A DNA stretch of 9,656 nucleotides from Halovenus sp. (GCA_028275145.1 JAQCNG010000311.1:1-9656), one strand, 5' to 3'; positions 1-5,857 are shown, counted from the stretch's first letter. The notes: generated from the sequence alone by a model not told the origin. Program-made: numbers and translations.

Positions 1-249
1 GTAGAGGAGTTTCTGGAGAGGTACGGCGACGACTACACATTTGTCGTCGTGGGTGATGGTAGACTCCCCCATCACGAACACTACGACAGGGACGAACTCG
101 AACCTGCGCTCGTCTTCGACGGCGGACGGAAAGCCGTTCAAACCGTCGAAATAAGCCAAATCGAGTACAGCCACCGCGGGAAGGCATACAACATCAGCAT
201 GGAAGGGACTCCCAATTTTATGCTCGCAAACGGCATCTTAACCCACAAT
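1..249 (+). mobile_element. C-terminal end of an intein inserted in RfcS
   Basis: The 83 residues in front of the RfcS C-extein have no counterpart in clamp loaders and end with a canonical intein C-terminal block: '[12 protein letters not shown]' followed by Thr. The penultimate His (244-246) and terminal Asn (247-249) needed for Asn cyclisation are present, and the +1 nucleophile is Thr (codon 250-252). The preceding 'KAYNISMEG' segment fits intein block F. The insertion lies just after the expected Walker B DEAD box of the host, a conserved nucleotide-binding site of the kind inteins favour. Codons such as tta, aat and ata are commoner here than in the extein, suggesting separate ancestry. 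Whether a homing endonuclease domain is present cannot be told, because most of the intein lies outside the window. Confidence 0.93.
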
Positions 250-873
250 ACCAGCGACGCACAGGCAGCGCTCCGGCGGACGATGGAGCAGTTCTCGAAC
301 AACGTCCGGTTTATACTCTCGTGTAACTACTCCTCGCAGATTATCGACCCCATCCAGTCGCGGTGTGCGGTCTTCCGGTTCTCGCCGCTCTCCGACGCGG
401 CCGTCGAACAGCAGGTGCGTCGCATCGCCGAGCGGGAGGGGATCGAGGTGACCGACGACGGGGTTGGGGCGCTGGTGTACGTCGCGGGCGGGGATATGCG
501 CGCGGCGATAAACGGTCTGCAGGCCGCCGCCGTCACGGACGGGCCACTCGACGAGGCGGCCGTCTTCGAGATTACGAGCACCGCCCGGCCCGAGGACATC
601 GAGAAGATGGTGACCCGGGCACTCGACGGTGACTTCACGGCGGCCCGCTCGCAACTGGACCGTCTGCTGACCGAGGAGGGGATCGCGGGCGGCGACGTCA
701 TCGACCAGCTCCACCGGTCGGTCTGGGAGTTCGACCTCGGTGACGAGGCCGCCGTCCGCCTGCTCGACCGTATCGGTGAGGCCGACTACCGCATCACCGA
801 GGGCGCAAACGAGCGCATCCAACTGGAGGCGCTGCTCGCCGCCGTCGCGCTCCAGAGGACCGACGGCGAGTGA
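1..873 (+). CDS. rfcS: Replication factor C small subunit, 3' part, intein-containing (5' end outside window)
   Basis: This is the clamp-loader ATPase small subunit, which opens the PCNA ring at primer ends during replication and repair. The frame is open from base 1 with no start inside the window. The first 83 codons are the end of an intein (1-249). From base 250 the next 207 residues are a clear RfcS C-extein: [15 protein letters not shown], then the SRC arginine-finger motif in '[16 protein letters not shown]', the AAA+ lid and the helical collar ending in '[17 protein letters not shown]'. Haloarchaeal RfcS is about 325 residues, so about 118 N-extein residues with the P-loop and the Walker B DEAD box lie upstream. 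The ATG at 49 is inside the intein and is not a start. The gene is convergent with the YcaO gene. The family assignment is certain. Confidence 0.95.
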   Translation, partial: VEEFLERYGDDYTFVVVGDGRLPHHEHYDRDELEPALVFDGGRKAVQTVEISQIEYSHRGKAYNISMEGTPNFMLANGILTHNTSDAQAALRRTMEQFSNNVRFILSCNYSSQIIDPIQSRCAVFRFSPLSDAAVEQQVRRIAEREGIEVTDDGVGALVYVAGGDMRAAINGLQAAAVTDGPLDEAAVFEITSTARPEDIEKMVTRALDGDFTAARSQLDRLLTEEGIAGGDVIDQLHRSVWEFDLGDEAAVRLLDRIGEADYRITEGANERIQLEALLAAVALQRTDGE

Positions 874-891
874 CCGGCGCTCTACCGCCGG
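874..891 (+). terminator. Hairpin directly after the rfcS stop
   Basis: The stop codon is followed at once by CCGGCG, a 6-nt loop and CGCCGG, a perfect 6-bp stem. No T-run follows. Archaeal termination relies mainly on T-rich tracts, so a terminator role is only a guess; mRNA 3'-end protection is an alternative. Confidence 0.3.
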
Positions 892-1006
892 AGACGGCCC
901 GGCGACACCCGGTCTCGCCCCAGAGTCCGGCTGTCACCTCCGCACGTGCGGCCGGGATTACATCGACAGTCTGTCGCCGTTTCGGGAACACGGACCCACC
1001 AGAAGG

Positions 1007-1013
1007 TTCATAT
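1007..1013 (+). promoter_or_regulatory. TATA-like box for a transcript starting near 1035
   Basis: The sequence ttcatat is centred at about 1010, 25 bp before the ATG at 1035, and preceded by the purine-rich 'agaagg', which could serve as a BRE. This is the usual geometry of a haloarchaeal leaderless promoter. No flanking annotated gene would need it on this strand. Confidence 0.5.
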
Positions 1014-1034
1014 GGGTAGACTCCGTACTCAAAT

Positions 1035-1175
1035 ATGCACCCGTTAAGGGTGCCACCCAACCCCCAACCCCCCACCCCAATCCCCATCTACCCTATTCCG
1101 CCGCGCTGCCGTTTTGGCAACCGCGGCGTAATAGTTTTCGACGATACATCCCGACGAGCGACTGCCCTCTTGTGA
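1035..1175 (+). CDS. Putative 46-aa proline-rich small protein or structured RNA
   Basis: I do not recognise this ORF. It starts with an ATG placed correctly for leaderless translation behind the box at 1007-1013, and ends at a TGA at 1173-1175. The product begins 'MHPLRVPPNPQPPTPIP' and ends 'TSRRATALL'. The N-terminal half is proline-rich because the C-tracts are read as Pro codons; there is one Cys. The start codon's G is the first base of a 6-bp perfect inverted repeat (GCACCC/GGGTGC, 1037-1053). Codon use is not clearly coding, so a small non-coding RNA is equally possible. It lies beside, and convergent with, a YcaO gene, but its few Cys, Ser and Thr residues make it a poor candidate substrate. 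Promoter geometry is the only real support. Confidence 0.3.
   Translation: MHPLRVPPNPQPPTPIPIYPIPPRCRFGNRGVIVFDDTSRRATALL
1037..1053 (+). repeat. Perfect inverted repeat at the start of the putative small ORF
   Basis: GCACCC (1037-1042), loop GTTAA (1043-1047) and GGGTGC (1048-1053) form a 6-bp perfect stem beginning at the third base of the ATG. In RNA this would fold at the very 5' end of the predicted transcript. It could be a structural element of an ncRNA or a protein-binding palindrome. Confidence 0.6.
1056..1085 (-). other. G-quadruplex-forming motif (C-tracts on the + strand)
   Basis: The + strand carries five C-runs of 3, 5, 6, 4 and 4 bases (1056-1058, 1061-1065, 1068-1073, 1075-1078, 1082-1085) separated by spacers of 1-3 bases. 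The minus strand therefore satisfies the G3+N1-7 quadruplex pattern with one G-tract to spare. If the YcaO transcript reads this far, the motif would be in its 3' region as RNA. Confidence 0.7.
1100..1127. terminator. Imperfect hairpin between converging genes
   Basis: GCCGCG (1100-1105) pairs with CGCGGC (1122-1127), and TGCC (1107-1110) pairs with GGCA (1116-1119). A small internal loop separates the stems and GTTTT forms the apical loop. On the + strand 'gtaatagttttcg' follows. The position between two converging genes suits bidirectional termination or 3'-end processing, but this is inferred from the fold alone. Confidence 0.3.
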
Positions 1176-1288
1176 TTCGACCCTACAGACAACCCCTGTC
1201 GTGTGAGGTCGACCCCACACCGCCCCGAACTGTTTCCCTCGTGCGAATCGGGCCCGTTCTCCGCGAGCGACTGCTGTGGGGGGTATCG

Positions 1289-3046
1289 TCAGGGGAACGG
1301 GTGGTGTTCCCGGTCGAGTCGGGGTTCGAACCCGAGCGACGCGGGTGCGGTTTCGGCACGCTCGCCGAAGTACATCTCGCCGAACGCGAGCGGTTGTGCC
1401 GCGGGGACGAGCACCCGGACCGCCTCGAACCCGAGTGTCGCAACGTCGCGTGTCGTCGTCCGGGCGGCGTACGCGGTGAGGTCGGCCGCCGCCAGTCGGT
1501 CGAGCACCGCGTCGAGTTCCGCCTCGCCGTCGGGCACCTCGGTCGAGATGTCGCCGGCGTCGACCGTCGCCCCGGTGTCGAGAAACGAGGAGGCAGTCCC
1601 GGGCAGGTCGGCGTAGCGGCCGATCGCGCCGGACGCGGCCGCGGCCCGTTCGGGACCCATCCCGCGGAGTTCCATCCAGTTCTGGAGCGCCTCGGCCAGT
1701 GCCGACGCCCCGGCGGCCCGGGCGTCGAGGTCGGCCGCCATGCCGGTGGCGAATCGGGGCCACTCCTCGCGGTGGACCGCCGCTGCCACCACCGGCACGT
1801 CGACGTCCATCGTCAGCAACAGCAGTGTGACCGACAACCCCTCCGAGGCCGCCCGGGAGCGCATCGTCTCGACCCGGTCGGTCTCGACCGACAGCGCGAG
1901 CGGGTCGAACGAGGAGTACCACGCGAGCATGGCCGCGTCGCGCTCGACGACCTCGTACAGTCCCGAGAGCAGCGCCTCGACACCGGAGTTGCCGAAGCCG
2001 AGTCCGGTGGTCACCGCCGGTCGGTAGCGCTGCTCGGGCGGGGGATGGGGGACGAACGCCGCCGGCAGCGCGACGGCCTCGTTGCTCGCCAGTTCCACGC
2101 CGGGCACCCAGCGGATACACTCGCCGGCCGGTTGTTCCTCGCAGACGAACGCCGCCGGGTCGACAGCGCTCTCGACGGCGTCGGGTGTCCCCTGCAGGAA
2201 ACTGTCGGCCCGGTAGACGCCCGCACAGTAGCGCTCCAGCGCCTCGCCGAGCCCTTTCATGAACGCCCGGTTCCAGTCGGGGTCGACACCGGCGGCGTTC
2301 CGGGCGGCGGTGGTGTCGCTGAACCCCGCGGTCTCCGAGAGCGTCGCCAGATAGTACGGAACCGGGAACGACTCGGCCTCGCCCACCTCCTGGACCACAC
2401 CGACGAGGTCGTCCAGCGCGCGCTCGGCCCGGTCCAGCGCGGCCCCGAGTGGCCGGTCTGTGTGCGCCCGCCGGACCCCTCTGTCGGGGGTCGACCCGCA
2501 ATCACAGTCGGGCACCGGCAGGAACGGGTGCTCCGTGTAGGGGACCACCACCACCCGCCCGGCGACCTCGACACCGTCGAGTCGGCGAACGGCCTCGTGG
2601 CCGGCAACCGCCCCCGCGAGTCGTTCTGTTGCTCTGTCTGTTCGGCCCCCGCTCCCGGCTTCATCGCTCATCTCGGCTTCATCGCTCATCTCGGCTTCAT
2701 CGCTCATCTCGGCTTCATCGCTCATCTCGGCTTCATCGCCGTGGTTCGCGCGGACGCGCGCCTGGAGACAGTTGTAACAGCCCTGTCCGGGCGCGAAGCA
2801 GGTGACGGCGGCGTCGACAACCGGGAGTCCGCCGAGTCCGCCGTGTTCGACCGCAATCCACGGTGTCTCACCGGCGAGTGCGCGCTCGTTCGCGCGCTCG
2901 AACACGTCGTCACCGGCCGGGCCGGCGACCACGGCGAGTCTCGCACGGTCGACTGTCTCGATGTCGGTTGCTATCTCAGCCTCGCGGTCGGCGAGGCCCG
3001 CCTCGACGGCCGCGGCTCCGGGACCGGAGCCGACAACGGTGAGCAT
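1289..3046 (-). CDS. YcaO-family ATP-dependent cyclodehydratase-like protein with fused N-terminal E1-like region
   Basis: YcaO proteins phosphorylate backbone amides to form azolines, thioamides or amidines in peptides and proteins; the substrate here is unknown. The product is 585 aa. The C-terminal YcaO domain (about 225-585) shows the three Glu-rich motifs: 'KGLGEALERYCAG' (264-276), 'EALLSGLYEVVERDA' (357-371) and 'ALAEALQNW' (449-457). It ends His-Pro-Phe-Pro, like the proline-rich tails of azoline-forming YcaO enzymes. The N-terminal part (1-about 100) begins 'MLTVVGSGPGAAAVEAGL' and carries C83, C90 and C93; C181 and C183 follow the linker, together a possible Zn site as in E1-like partner proteins. 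A (DEAEMS)n repeat lies at 104-130. The ATG at 3046 was preferred over an in-frame start at 3148 because a TTTTGC box lies 27 bp upstream. No partner gene (dehydrogenase, TfuA, peptide exporter) is in the window. The family is certain; the function is not known. Confidence 0.9.
   Translation of the reverse strand: MLTVVGSGPGAAAVEAGLADREAEIATDIETVDRARLAVVAGPAGDDVFERANERALAGETPWIAVEHGGLGGLPVVDAAVTCFAPGQGCYNCLQARVRANHGDEAEMSDEAEMSDEAEMSDEAEMSDEAGSGGRTDRATERLAGAVAGHEAVRRLDGVEVAGRVVVVPYTEHPFLPVPDCDCGSTPDRGVRRAHTDRPLGAALDRAERALDDLVGVVQEVGEAESFPVPYYLATLSETAGFSDTTAARNAAGVDPDWNRAFMKGLGEALERYCAGVYRADSFLQGTPDAVESAVDPAAFVCEEQPAGECIRWVPGVELASNEAVALPAAFVPHPPPEQRYRPAVTTGLGFGNSGVEALLSGLYEVVERDAAMLAWYSSFDPLALSVETDRVETMRSRAASEGLSVTLLLLTMDVDVPVVAAAVHREEWPRFATGMAADLDARAAGASALAEALQNWMELRGMGPERAAAASGAIGRYADLPGTASSFLDTGATVDAGDISTEVPDGEAELDAVLDRLAAADLTAYAARTTTRDVATLGFEAVRVLVPAAQPLAFGEMYFGERAETAPASLGFEPRLDREHHPFP
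2657..2739 (-). repeat. 18-bp tandem repeat in the YcaO gene (4 full copies plus 11 bp)
   Basis: The unit ggcttcatcgctcatctc (+ strand) occurs at 2657-2674, 2675-2692, 2693-2710 and 2711-2728, then partially at 2729-2739, with no mismatch between copies. The repeat is in frame and encodes Glu-Met-Ser-Asp-Glu-Ala on the minus strand, an acidic linker between the N-terminal region and the YcaO domain. Perfect identity implies recent expansion by slippage or unequal recombination. Copy-number change would lengthen or shorten the linker by six residues without breaking the frame. Confidence 0.97.
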
Positions 3047-3070
3047 GTCCGTGTGAACGACTGGGGGCGG

Positions 3071-3077
3071 CAAAAGC
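3071..3077 (-). promoter_or_regulatory. TATA-like box of the YcaO gene
   Basis: The minus strand reads CTTTTGCC, with the T-run (3072-3075) centred 27 bp from the ATG at 3046. No Shine-Dalgarno sequence lies between, so a leaderless transcript starting at the ATG is predicted. This is the main argument for the start chosen. Confidence 0.5.
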
Positions 3078-3506
3078 CTACCCCAGTCGTGACCGCGCCC
3101 GCCGGACGGCCTGTTCGATGTCCACCCCGTCGGCGAGTTCGACGACACGAGTCTGCTGGGCCGTTCTGCCGTCTACGACCTCCGGGGGACGCGGGTCGCC
3201 GGACTGCGCGGGCAGGCGGAACTGCTGACCACCCGACGCGAGCGCCTCGATACGTCTCCGTGGATTTAATTTGGATGAGCCACAATCCGGTGATGCCGGC
3301 GCAGACGCTTTTCACGTCGCAACCGGCACAGGCCCGTTCCAGCACCGGCGCGCGCCGTCCGGCAGCACCACTCCTCCATCCTCCACCCCCCTCCTCGTCG
3401 GTCCGGGCGATTTGCCGGTCACCGTATCACCAGCGGTCGGGGTCCGTTCGCGCTGTCACCGACCGATTCGGGTGTCTGTCTGTCACACCGGGAGGTTGCC
3501 GCGGGG

Positions 3507-3514
3507 CTTTTGTG
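3507..3514 (+). promoter_or_regulatory. TATA-like box of moeA
   Basis: The sequence cttttgtgta begins at 3507; its AT-rich part is centred about 26 bp before the ATG at 3536. There is no Shine-Dalgarno motif between box and ATG, so leaderless initiation is predicted. The box shares GGCTTTTG with the YcaO promoter on the opposite strand. Confidence 0.5.
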
Positions 3515-3535
3515 TACCCTGGCCGAACTAATCGT

Positions 3536-4792
3536 ATGCCGTCGACCGGCGGGTTCGAGCAACTGACGGGCTACGGCGAGGCCCGTGCCCGACTCCGGGA
3601 GCGCTGCTCGTCTCACGGCCGAACCGAGGAGCGACTGCTGGACGACGCCTGTGGCCGGGTGGCCACACAGTCCGTCGAGGCCGCTCGGCCCGTTCCCCAC
3701 GAGGACCGTGCCGCGGTGGACGGGGTCGCGGTCAGAGCCAGCGACACGTTCGCGGCGAGCGGGCGCTCGCCGGTCCGGTTGACCGAGGCGTCCGGACCGG
3801 TGGCCGACGGACAGGGGGTGCCGGTCCAGACCGGGAGCCCGGTACCCGGAGGTGCGGACGCTGTCCTGCGGGTCGCGGGCCTGGAACGGCGCTCCGGGGA
3901 ACTGGTGGTCTTCGAGTCGGTGTCGGTGGGGGCAAACGTCGCCAGAGCCGGGTCGGACGTCGCGGCCGGCGACCAACTGGTCGGGGCCGGCGACCGGTTC
4001 GGACCCGCGGACGTGGCGCTCGCCCGTGCGGCCGGTCACGAGCGGGTGACCGTCGCCGAGCGACCGCGGGTGGGTGTCCTGCCGACCGGCGACGGACTCG
4101 TCGCGGCCGACCCCGCGACCGGCGAGCGAGTCGAGACGGACGGGGTGATGGTCGCCTCGCTGGCCCGGCGGTGGGGTGGAGAGCCGACACGCCGTCCGAC
4201 CGTCCCACCCGAGACGGCACAGATGGAGTCGGCAATCGGGGAGTGCCTCGACGCCGATATCCTCGTGACGACCGGCAGCACCGGCGTCGGCGAGCGGGAC
4301 CGCCTGCCGGCGGTGGTCTCGGACCTGGGCAGTGTCGCGGTCCACGGCGTCGCGCTCGAACCGGGCCGTTCGGTCGGGGTCGGGTCCATCTCCGGGACAC
4401 CGGTCGTGCTGTTACCGGGCGAGCGGGTCGCGTGCTATCTCGCGGCCGTCCAGTTTCTCCGGCCCGCGCTCGCGGCCATCGGGGGGACCACAGCCCGACC
4501 GTTCCCGACGGTACGGGCCGAACTCGACGGGAAACTCCCGAGCGAACCCGGGACGCGGACGTTCGCGAGGGTGGGTCTGCGGCGCGGCGACGGGGAGGGG
4601 CACCCGGACGACGACCCGAGGGCAACGGGCGCCGGGCGGGTGCGGGCCGTCCCGCTGCAGGTCGGCGGTGCGAACCGCCTGTCGAGCGTGACCACCGCCG
4701 ACGGCTGGGTCGAGATTCCGGGCCGACTGGAGGGGGTGCCGGCGGGTGAGACGGTCACCGTCCAGCAGTGGGACCGGGCCGGACGGCTCTGA
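3536..4792 (+). CDS. moeA: MoeA-family molybdopterin molybdenumtransferase, divergent paralogue
   Basis: MoeA inserts molybdate into adenylylated molybdopterin in the cytosol, the last general step of molybdenum-cofactor synthesis. The product is 418 aa, about the family length. Visible motifs are 'EDRAAVDGVAVRASD' (56-70, the SAMDGYA loop with Asp62), 'TGSPVPGGADAV' (99-110), 'LPTGDGL' (182-188), 'DILVTTGSTGVGERD' (241-255, the GGVSVGxxD loop with Asp255) and 'LEPGRSVGVG' plus 'LLPGERVACYL' (274-302). The C-terminal domain IV follows. Two changes are odd: the Glu of TGDEL is Gly187, and the LPGNPV loop reads LPGERV. An in-frame open stretch runs far upstream, but the ATG at 3536 has a well-placed promoter and the conserved N-terminus begins directly after it. 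The gene is convergent with moaC, with stops 15 bp apart. The family is secure; full catalytic activity is not. Confidence 0.9.
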   Translation: MPSTGGFEQLTGYGEARARLRERCSSHGRTEERLLDDACGRVATQSVEAARPVPHEDRAAVDGVAVRASDTFAASGRSPVRLTEASGPVADGQGVPVQTGSPVPGGADAVLRVAGLERRSGELVVFESVSVGANVARAGSDVAAGDQLVGAGDRFGPADVALARAAGHERVTVAERPRVGVLPTGDGLVAADPATGERVETDGVMVASLARRWGGEPTRRPTVPPETAQMESAIGECLDADILVTTGSTGVGERDRLPAVVSDLGSVAVHGVALEPGRSVGVGSISGTPVVLLPGERVACYLAAVQFLRPALAAIGGTTARPFPTVRAELDGKLPSEPGTRTFARVGLRRGDGEGHPDDDPRATGAGRVRAVPLQVGGANRLSSVTTADGWVEIPGRLEGVPAGETVTVQQWDRAGRL

Positions 4793-4807
4793 CCCGGTCG
4801 TGGCTGC

Positions 4808-5341
4808 TCACCGCTCGACGCGCTTCTCGACGACGCGGACGTCCTCGATTCTCGTGTCGGGGTACGCGCCGTCGACTTTCTCCGCGGCTTTCACCATGTC
4901 CCAGACCACGTTCAGCCCCGTCGTCACCCCCTCCAGGGCCTCCATCTCGCACCCGGTCTTGCCCGTTGTCTCGACGGTCACGGTCAGCGTGACCCTGTCT
5001 GTGTCGAGGTCGAACCCCGTCTCGACGTTCGTCACCGGAATCTGGTGGCACATCGGAATCGTCTCCCAGGTGTGTTTGACTGCCCGTATCGCGCCAACGC
5101 GGGCGGTCGCCAGCACGTCACCTTTCTCGACGGCGTCGGCCCGGATTGCCGTGACCGTCGAGGGCTGGAGACACAGTCGGCCCCGCGCCACCGCACGCCG
5201 CCGGGAGTCCGGCTTGTCGCCGACGTCGACCATCTGTGCGTCGCCGTCGTCGACGTGGGTGAGACTGTCGGGGTCGGCCTCCGGGTCGTCGCGCCGGCTC
5301 TGTGCCGTCTCGCTGTCTTTCTCGTCGGTGGTATCTGTCAT
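4808..5341 (-). CDS. moaC: Cyclic pyranopterin monophosphate synthase (MoaC)
   Basis: MoaC converts the 3',8-cyclo-GTP product of MoaA into cyclic pyranopterin monophosphate, the first stable intermediate of molybdopterin synthesis. The product is 177 aa. After a polar, acidic N-terminal extension (1-26) come 'LTHVDDGDAQMVDV' (27-40), 'KGDVLATARVGAI' (73-85), 'ETIPMCHQIPVT' (93-104), 'EMEALEGVTTGLN' (132-144) and 'DMVKAAEKV' (148-156). Asp148 and Lys151 match the D-x-x-K active-site pair of the family, and His99 lies in the conserved PxCH motif. The start ATG is 12 bp beyond the moaB stop codon on the same strand, and no promoter or Shine-Dalgarno motif fits between them, so co-transcription with moaB is likely. 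No moaA is in the window. The acidic head is a haloarchaeal adaptation and not a separate domain. Confidence 0.96.
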   Translation of the reverse strand: MTDTTDEKDSETAQSRRDDPEADPDSLTHVDDGDAQMVDVGDKPDSRRRAVARGRLCLQPSTVTAIRADAVEKGDVLATARVGAIRAVKHTWETIPMCHQIPVTNVETGFDLDTDRVTLTVTVETTGKTGCEMEALEGVTTGLNVVWDMVKAAEKVDGAYPDTRIEDVRVVEKRVER

Positions 5342-5353
5342 CGGTTCGGGCGG

Positions 5354-5857
5354 TTAGTCTGGCTGTGTGTGCGCGAGGACGTGCGTGATTGTCGGGAGCA
5401 CGAGTTCCGTCGTGCCGAAGGTCGCACCCTGTGTGCTTCCGGGCAGACAGAACACCGGGACCGTCTCGATGACGCCGGCGCGGGCCCGCGAGAGCAGTGC
5501 GTTCGGCCCGATATCCTCGTAGGAGAGCAGCCGGAACAGTTCACCGAAGCCCGGAATCGCGCGGTCACACAGCGGCGCAACGGCCTCGACGGTCACGTCG
5601 TCCGGACCCAGTCCGGTTCCGCCGGTGACGACAACTGCCTCGGGCCCTGTCTCGGCCATCGTGAGCACTGTGGTCCGGATCGCCTCGCGGTCGTCACCGA
5701 CCAGTTCGCGGGCGACCACGCGGTGGCCGTCGTCCTCGATTGCCTGTACGATTGCGTCGCCCGACCTGTCGTCTTCGAGCGTTCTGCTCGTCGAGACGGT
5801 CAGGACACCGAACGCAGCCTCGTCGGGTTCGTCCTCGAGATGGTCAGGTGCGGTCAC
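5354..5857 (-). CDS. moaB: Molybdopterin adenylyltransferase, MoaB/MogA family
   Basis: Archaeal MoaB adenylylates molybdopterin to MPT-AMP, the substrate of MoeA. The product is 167 aa. The fold is shown by 'FGVLTVSTSRTLEDD' (16-30), the molybdopterin-binding 'VVVTGGTGLGPDDVTVEA' (75-92), 'IPGFGELFRLLSYEDIGPNA' (101-120), 'LSRARAGV' (122-129) and 'PVFCLPGS' (134-141). The conserved Asp of the GGTGxxxxD segment and the PGFGE loop are intact. The start is taken as a GTG at 5857; an in-frame ATG at 5989 would add 44 residues unlike the family, and an AT-rich box 30 bp upstream of the GTG supports a near-leaderless start. Another in-frame GTG 24 bp upstream cannot be excluded. moaC follows 12 bp downstream. 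Family confidence is high; the start is moderately sure. Confidence 0.93.
   Translation of the reverse strand: MTAPDHLEDEPDEAAFGVLTVSTSRTLEDDRSGDAIVQAIEDDGHRVVARELVGDDREAIRTTVLTMAETGPEAVVVTGGTGLGPDDVTVEAVAPLCDRAIPGFGELFRLLSYEDIGPNALLSRARAGVIETVPVFCLPGSTQGATFGTTELVLPTITHVLAHTQPD

Larger units (their letters stand above)
874..1288. other. Convergent intergenic region between rfcS and the YcaO gene (415 bp)
   Basis: Both flanking genes point into this stretch, so it should hold little beyond termination signals. It nevertheless contains an AT-rich promoter-like box (1007-1013), a start codon 25 bp further on (1035) opening a 46-codon ORF, a perfect hairpin at that start codon (1037-1053), a run of C-tracts (1056-1085) that is a G-quadruplex motif on the minus strand, and a second hairpin (1100-1127). 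From 1176 to 1288 I see nothing recognisable. No tRNA or known ncRNA was identified. Confidence 0.7.
3047..3535. other. Divergent intergenic region between the YcaO gene and moeA (489 bp)
   Basis: Core promoters for the two flanking genes sit at the ends (3071-3077 and 3507-3514). In the middle is an AT-rich island, 'gatttaatttgg' (3263-3274). Between 3078 and about 3270 both strands keep an open frame with coding-like composition: minus strand 3078-3311, and + strand 3093-3269 ending in 'DTSPWI'. The two frames are codon-aligned mirror images and neither has a usable start codon, so no gene is called. This may be a decayed gene. From 3275 to 3500 I see no convincing element. Confidence 0.6.

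Noticed and set aside
1093..1149. Minus-strand 18-codon frame beginning MYRRKLLRRG, recalling a twin-arginine signal start.
   Set aside because: It ends at a TAG after 18 residues, has no hydrophobic segment and no promoter at the right distance; twin Arg codons are common in this GC-rich DNA.
1035..1175. The small proline-rich ORF as a substrate peptide for the YcaO enzyme.
   Set aside because: It has one Cys and only a few Ser/Thr, lacks a leader-core pattern, and is on the opposite strand with its own promoter. Kept only as an unassigned small ORF.
1321..1336. A GGTTCGAACCC stretch resembling a tRNA T-arm.
   Set aside because: It lies in the C-terminal coding part of the YcaO gene (Gly-Phe-Glu-Pro) and no acceptor, D or anticodon arms can be drawn around it.
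1044..2501. Long minus-strand frame overlapping the YcaO gene in another phase.
   Set aside because: The product is extremely Arg- and Gly-rich with no motif. The overlapping frame carries full YcaO motifs.
740..3535. A very long + strand frame running from inside rfcS through the YcaO gene into moeA.
   Set aside because: It overlaps rfcS and lies antisense to the whole YcaO gene. Only 3536-4792 resembles a known family. The upstream part is an open frame caused by high GC content.
3275..3535. In-frame N-terminal extension of MoeA from an ATG at 3275.
   Set aside because: The added residues are Pro/Ser/Arg-rich and unlike MoeA, whereas the ATG at 3536 has a well-spaced promoter and is followed directly by the conserved N-terminus.
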